From Anoxybacillus tengchongensis (lineage in GTDB: Bacteria > Bacillota > Bacilli > Bacillales > Anoxybacillaceae), in NCBI RefSeq assembly GCF_014201585.1, contig NZ_JACHES010000005.1, positions 70,248 through 134,247 on the forward strand: a stretch of 64,000 bases of DNA, in the 5' to 3' direction. Positions 60,957 through 64,000 of this stretch are shown here, in pieces. The notes under the pieces were generated by a model. It saw only the letters and a program-made list of their open reading frames with translations. It was not told the DNA's origin and searched no databases. The first letter of the stretch is position 1; the number at the start of each line of letters is the position of its first letter. The translations under genes and the position numbers were made by a program.

Positions 60957-62398
60957 AAAAAGTCGTCATTATTGGCGGTGGGCTCGGTGGGTTGTCTGCT
61001 GCTGTGACGCTCGCCCATCGCGGTGTGGATGTGCAGTTATTTGAAAAAAATCGCCATTTTGGCGGGAAGTTAATGCCCGTTCAACTTGGCGACTATTATT
61101 TTGATTTTGGGCCGAATACGATTACGATGCCGTTTGTGTTTCGCCACGTCATTGAGCAAACAGGTGAGCGCCTTGAAGATTACATGACGTTTCGGAAATT
61201 GGCTGTCCATACGAAAAACGTGTACGAAGACGGCACAACGTTTTTTCTGTCAAGCGATCGCGACTATATGAAAGAGCAGCTTGCGCGTATTGATCGCATC
61301 GGGGCGTTGCGATACGACGATTTTATTCGCGAAGTGGAGCGGCTGTATAAACTCGCGAAAACGTACTTTTTTCCGCGCATGTTTCGCTCGTTTGTTGATT
61401 ATATGTCGCCATCGCTTGCGCTTGCTCTTTTGTCTGCTCGTCCGTTTGAGACGCTTCATTCTTTTTTTAGCCGCTATTTTACAAATGAACATGTCATTCA
61501 AGCGTACGACCGTTATGCGACGTATATTGGTTCATCACCGTATATGGCGCCAGCGACGTTTGCGATGATCGCCTATTTAGAAATGGTTGACGGGGTATAT
61601 TATGTGGAAGGAGGAAACGCCCGAATTGCCCATACGTTTGCGATGCTTGTGAAACGAGCAGGGGCAACGTTACATACGAATCGGGCGGTCAAACGCGTCA
61701 TTGTAAAAAACGGTACGGTAAAAGGAGTCGAGCTTGAAGATGGGGAAAAGGTGGAAGCGGACGTCGTCATTATGAATGCCGATTTGTTGCGGGCATATCG
61801 AGAGCTTGTTGATCCTCACGATCGTTCGTATGAACGAGTGGAGCCGTCCATTTCTGCATTTGTCATGTTAGTTGGTACAAAACAAACATGGGATGATTTA
61901 GCTCATCACAACGTTTTCTTTTCGGCGAATTATAAACAAGAGTTTGAACATCTATTTGCCGGACGGTATAGCGAACATCCGACAATATACGTTTGCGCTC
62001 CGCCGTTTACAACCGATGGTACATCGTTGTTCGTGCTAGTGAATGCTCCGCCGCTTACGAAAGATGGGCGTATGCAAGTCGATGAACAAGCATATAAGCA
62101 GCTCGTGTATGAAAGGCTTCGGGCATATGGGTTGGACATTGTACCAGATGTCGAACAAGTGATCACTCCGCTTCATATTGCGGAACAGTTTGGCGCATAT
62201 CGCGGGGCGTTATATGGGATGGCGTCCAATCGACGTCGGGATACGTTTTTACGTCCGTCGAACGCATGTCGGCAGGTGAAAGGGTTATATTTTGTTGGCG
62301 GGACGACCCACCCAGGAGGCGGGTCGCCGATGGTTGTCATTAGCGGACAAAATGTCGCGAACCATTTGCTCGGTGCTAAGCTGTCGCTCCCTTTTTGA
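60953..62398 (+). CDS. crtP: Diaponeurosporene/diapolycopene oxidase, CrtP (CrtNb)-like
   Basis: This 481-residue CrtN-family flavoenzyme has IIGGGLGGLSAAVTLA near the start and the features YIGSSPYMAP, YVEGGNARIAH and VGGTTHPGGGSPMV. These are closest to S. aureus CrtP, which oxidises the terminal methyl group to an aldehyde. It is the last gene of the operon and starts at GTG 60953 with a GGGAGG site. Its 3' end overlaps the convergent MATE gene by 23 bases, so no separate terminator is visible. Confidence 0.76.
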   Translation: MKKVVIIGGGLGGLSAAVTLAHRGVDVQLFEKNRHFGGKLMPVQLGDYYFDFGPNTITMPFVFRHVIEQTGERLEDYMTFRKLAVHTKNVYEDGTTFFLSSDRDYMKEQLARIDRIGALRYDDFIREVERLYKLAKTYFFPRMFRSFVDYMSPSLALALLSARPFETLHSFFSRYFTNEHVIQAYDRYATYIGSSPYMAPATFAMIAYLEMVDGVYYVEGGNARIAHTFAMLVKRAGATLHTNRAVKRVIVKNGTVKGVELEDGEKVEADVVIMNADLLRAYRELVDPHDRSYERVEPSISAFVMLVGTKQTWDDLAHHNVFFSANYKQEFEHLFAGRYSEHPTIYVCAPPFTTDGTSLFVLVNAPPLTKDGRMQVDEQAYKQLVYERLRAYGLDIVPDVEQVITPLHIAEQFGAYRGALYGMASNRRRDTFLRPSNACRQVKGLYFVGGTTHPGGGSPMVVISGQNVANHLLGAKLSLPF

Positions 62399-63719
62399 CG
62401 AACGATTTTGTGCGCCATACGTTTGATTTCCAACGCCAATAGACGAGCAAGCCACGTAACCATTCGTCCGCAGTAAACGCGAGCCAGATACCGACTAAGC
62501 CGAGATCGAGCGAAATGCCAAGCACATAAGCAAGCGGAACGCTCACCCCCCACATTGAAGCGATGCCGATATAGACGGGAAATTTCACATCGCCGGCCGC
62601 GCGTAAAGAGTTAATGATGACGAGATTAAACGAACGCCCTGGTTCAAGAAGCATCGTAAGTAAAATGAGCGTTCCGCCTGTTTCAATCATCTGTTTGTTA
62701 CTTGTGAAAATGGAAAACAGTTGATCAGAAAAAACGGAAAACAACGCTGCTATCGTAAACGAAATGATGACTGCAAGACGCAAACTTCGTAAGCAACGGG
62801 TATACGCTTCATGAAAGCGTTCTGCCCCAACGAGATGACCGATCATGATTTGCGTCCCTTGCCCAATGGCGACGCTAAATAAAAAAATAAACATCATGAT
62901 GTTTTGTGTGTATACTCTCGTCGTTAACGCCTCAGTGCCGAGCATTGTAATGAAATAGGTGATGGCAAGTTGTGACGTATTGTAAGCGACATGCTCGCCA
63001 GCCGATGGGATGCCAATTTTTAATAATTGTTTGATGTAACTAAATGCAAACGCCTCTTTCGATAAAAGCGGGAGAGGGTGCGGGAGACGTTTCATGATGA
63101 GCAAAAATCCAATGACAAGCCCGATGATACGGCTAATCGTTGTTGACCAAGCGACCCCTTCAACACCTAAAACCGGTAAGCCAAACGGTCCGAACAACAC
63201 GAAATAGTTGCCGATGATGTTTAATATGTTCACCCCAATTGTAATATTCATCATATCGCGTGTAAAACCGTAGCTACGTAAAATGGCGCCAAGCGTCATA
63301 ATAAGCGCTTGCACAAACGAAAAGCCACCAACAATCCATAAATAAGCACGCGCATCAGCCATCAACTCGTGTGGAACGTTCATTAGTTGAAGTAAACGAT
63401 CGCTTCCTGCCCAAAGCGCAATGCTTAATATGACGCCAAATAACAAATTCGCCCAAATGGAAGCCGCTCCAATATAGGAAGCTGTTTTTTCATCATTTGC
63501 TCCAGCATATTGCGCAATTAAAATCGATGTGCCGGTCGCGATAAAACCAAACATGACAACGACCATAAACAATAGTTGATTCGCAACACCGACAGCCGCC
63601 ACCGCTTCATCAGCATATTGACTGAGCATAAACGTATCGGCATTGCCCGTCAACATATGAAGCGTCAATTCAATAAAAATGGGCCATGTGAGCGCAAATA
63701 AAGAAAGCTTTTTTGCCAA
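62376..63719 (-). CDS. yisQ: MATE-family multidrug/cation efflux transporter (YisQ-like)
   Basis: This 447-residue protein has 12 membrane helices. Typical MATE elements are visible: ALTWPIFIEL at the start, NADTFMLSQYADEAVAAVG in helix 2 and GQGTQIMIGHLVGA in the second half. It exports cationic compounds using Na+ or H+ gradients. The start is TTG 63719, nine bases after AAAGGGG. The longer frame to 63923 crosses the promoter region. In B. subtilis yisQ lies at this same place, after yisP. Confidence 0.85.
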   Translation of the reverse strand: MAKKLSLFALTWPIFIELTLHMLTGNADTFMLSQYADEAVAAVGVANQLLFMVVVMFGFIATGTSILIAQYAGANDEKTASYIGAASIWANLLFGVILSIALWAGSDRLLQLMNVPHELMADARAYLWIVGGFSFVQALIMTLGAILRSYGFTRDMMNITIGVNILNIIGNYFVLFGPFGLPVLGVEGVAWSTTISRIIGLVIGFLLIMKRLPHPLPLLSKEAFAFSYIKQLLKIGIPSAGEHVAYNTSQLAITYFITMLGTEALTTRVYTQNIMMFIFLFSVAIGQGTQIMIGHLVGAERFHEAYTRCLRSLRLAVIISFTIAALFSVFSDQLFSIFTSNKQMIETGGTLILLTMLLEPGRSFNLVIINSLRAAGDVKFPVYIGIASMWGVSVPLAYVLGISLDLGLVGIWLAFTADEWLRGLLVYWRWKSNVWRTKSFVKKGATA

Positions 63720-63739
63720 ACAAGACAACCCCTTTACGA

Positions 63740-63829
63740 TTTCCGACTTACAAACTGTTTTTAGTTTAATGGATTGTATATAATAGTGAAAAGAGAAAAA
63801 GGCGATGACTTTTGTACATTTCCGACTTA
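63740..63829. promoter_or_regulatory. Divergent control region with a direct repeat
   Basis: TTTCCGACTTA occurs at 63740-63750 and again at 63819-63829, both on the plus strand. They lie between the minus-strand yisQ start and the plus-strand yisR start. TATAAT at 63779-63784 may serve yisR. Direct repeats fit AraC-family regulators, so YisR may bind here. Confidence 0.5.
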
Positions 63830-63842
63830 AAGGGGAGATTGT

Positions 63843-64000
63843 ATGTATATATCGTTTTCCGTACCACCGTTTCCTGTTTTTATTAAAGGGGGAGAGGCGG
63901 TTTTTCAAAAAGGAATGAAACATTTTCGGCGTACATTTTCCGTATTTGATTTACTGTATGTACAAAAAGGGACGTTATATATGACAGAACAACAAGAAAC
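63843..64000 (+). CDS. yisR: AraC-family transcriptional regulator, N-terminal fragment (cut by window end)
   Basis: Fifty-two codons are present from the ATG at 63843, preceded by AAAGGGGAG. The beta-rich start (with VFDLLYVQKGTLYMTEQQ) is like the cupin sensor domain of AraC regulators. The helix-turn-helix part lies outside the window. Position next to yisQ corresponds to yisR of B. subtilis. The AraC label rests on context and on the cupin-like beginning. Confidence 0.7.
   Translation, partial: MYISFSVPPFPVFIKGGEAVFQKGMKHFRRTFSVFDLLYVQKGTLYMTEQQE

Noticed and set aside
62399-63923. Longer MATE protein beginning at 63923
   Set aside because: The additional 68 residues are charged, overlap the divergent promoter region and the AraC gene, and lack a ribosome site.
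1-64000. rRNA, tRNA, prophage, CRISPR or replication origin
   Set aside because: No stretch read as any of these. The only mobile element I can support is the TnpB insertion.

Overview
This window looks like chromosome from a moderately AT-rich, endospore-forming member of the Bacillaceae, most likely Anoxybacillus or a close Geobacillus relative. That is inferred from gene order, the gerP and Spo0E-type sporulation genes, comK, AddAB, strong GGAGG-type ribosome sites with frequent GTG/TTG starts, and an isocitrate lyase gene. I made no database comparison. The backbone follows the Bacillus subtilis order hemY-yhgD-yhgE ... yhfH/yhfI ... lcfB ... yhfN ... comK ... yhjE ... addB-addA-sbcD-sbcC-yisB ... 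gerP ... yisI-yisK-yisL ... asnO-yisP-yisQ-yisR, with lineage-specific blocks inserted between these landmarks.

Left third (1-24 kb). The end of hemY is followed by a TetR regulator and a YhgE/Pip membrane protein that share a duplicated operator. Next comes an alpha-glucoside operon: LacI regulator, lipoprotein, two permeases and a GH13 glucosidase. It has no ATPase gene, so a shared MsmX-type ATPase encoded elsewhere is expected. After a Bacillaceae hairpin repeat and the divergent yhfH/yhfI pair lies an acetate-symporter operon with a catabolite-response site in its leader. Its symporter gene is followed by a cNMP-binding/CBS/nucleotidyltransferase protein and a DEDDh exonuclease. Then come a FadR-type acyl-CoA ligase gene, a TrpXYZ-like ABC transporter and a PAS-GGDEF-EAL protein.

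Middle (24-42 kb). A SCO1-like copper protein, a Ste24-like M48 protease, isocitrate lyase, ComK and a TVP38-family membrane protein precede the DNA end-processing and repair operon addB-addA-sbcD-sbcC-yisB. A stand-alone IS605-family TnpB element sits exactly between addB and addA. Its predicted guide would read into the start of addA, and its left flank is the addB stop codon.

Right third (42-64 kb). A seven-gene gerP spore-germination operon on the minus strand has a recognisable sigma-K promoter. It is followed by a second acyl-CoA ligase, a DUF418 membrane protein, a Spo0E-like phosphatase, yisK, rocD, yisL, a second PAS-GGDEF-EAL protein, a DUF2777-like protein and asnO. A seven-gene, translationally coupled carotenoid operon follows: three CrtN/CrtP-type desaturase/oxidases, CrtM, a CruF-like membrane protein, an acyltransferase and a glycosyltransferase. 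It occupies the position where B. subtilis keeps only yisP. The window closes with a convergent MATE transporter (yisQ) and the start of an AraC regulator (yisR).

I found no rRNA, tRNA, CRISPR array or prophage. The longest stretch between large genes (10097-10531) holds a terminator, the hairpin repeat, the 43-residue yhfH gene and its promoter. The most system-like features are the TnpB insertion at the addB/addA junction, the carotenoid operon at the yisP locus, and the acetate symporter/nucleotidyltransferase/exonuclease cluster.
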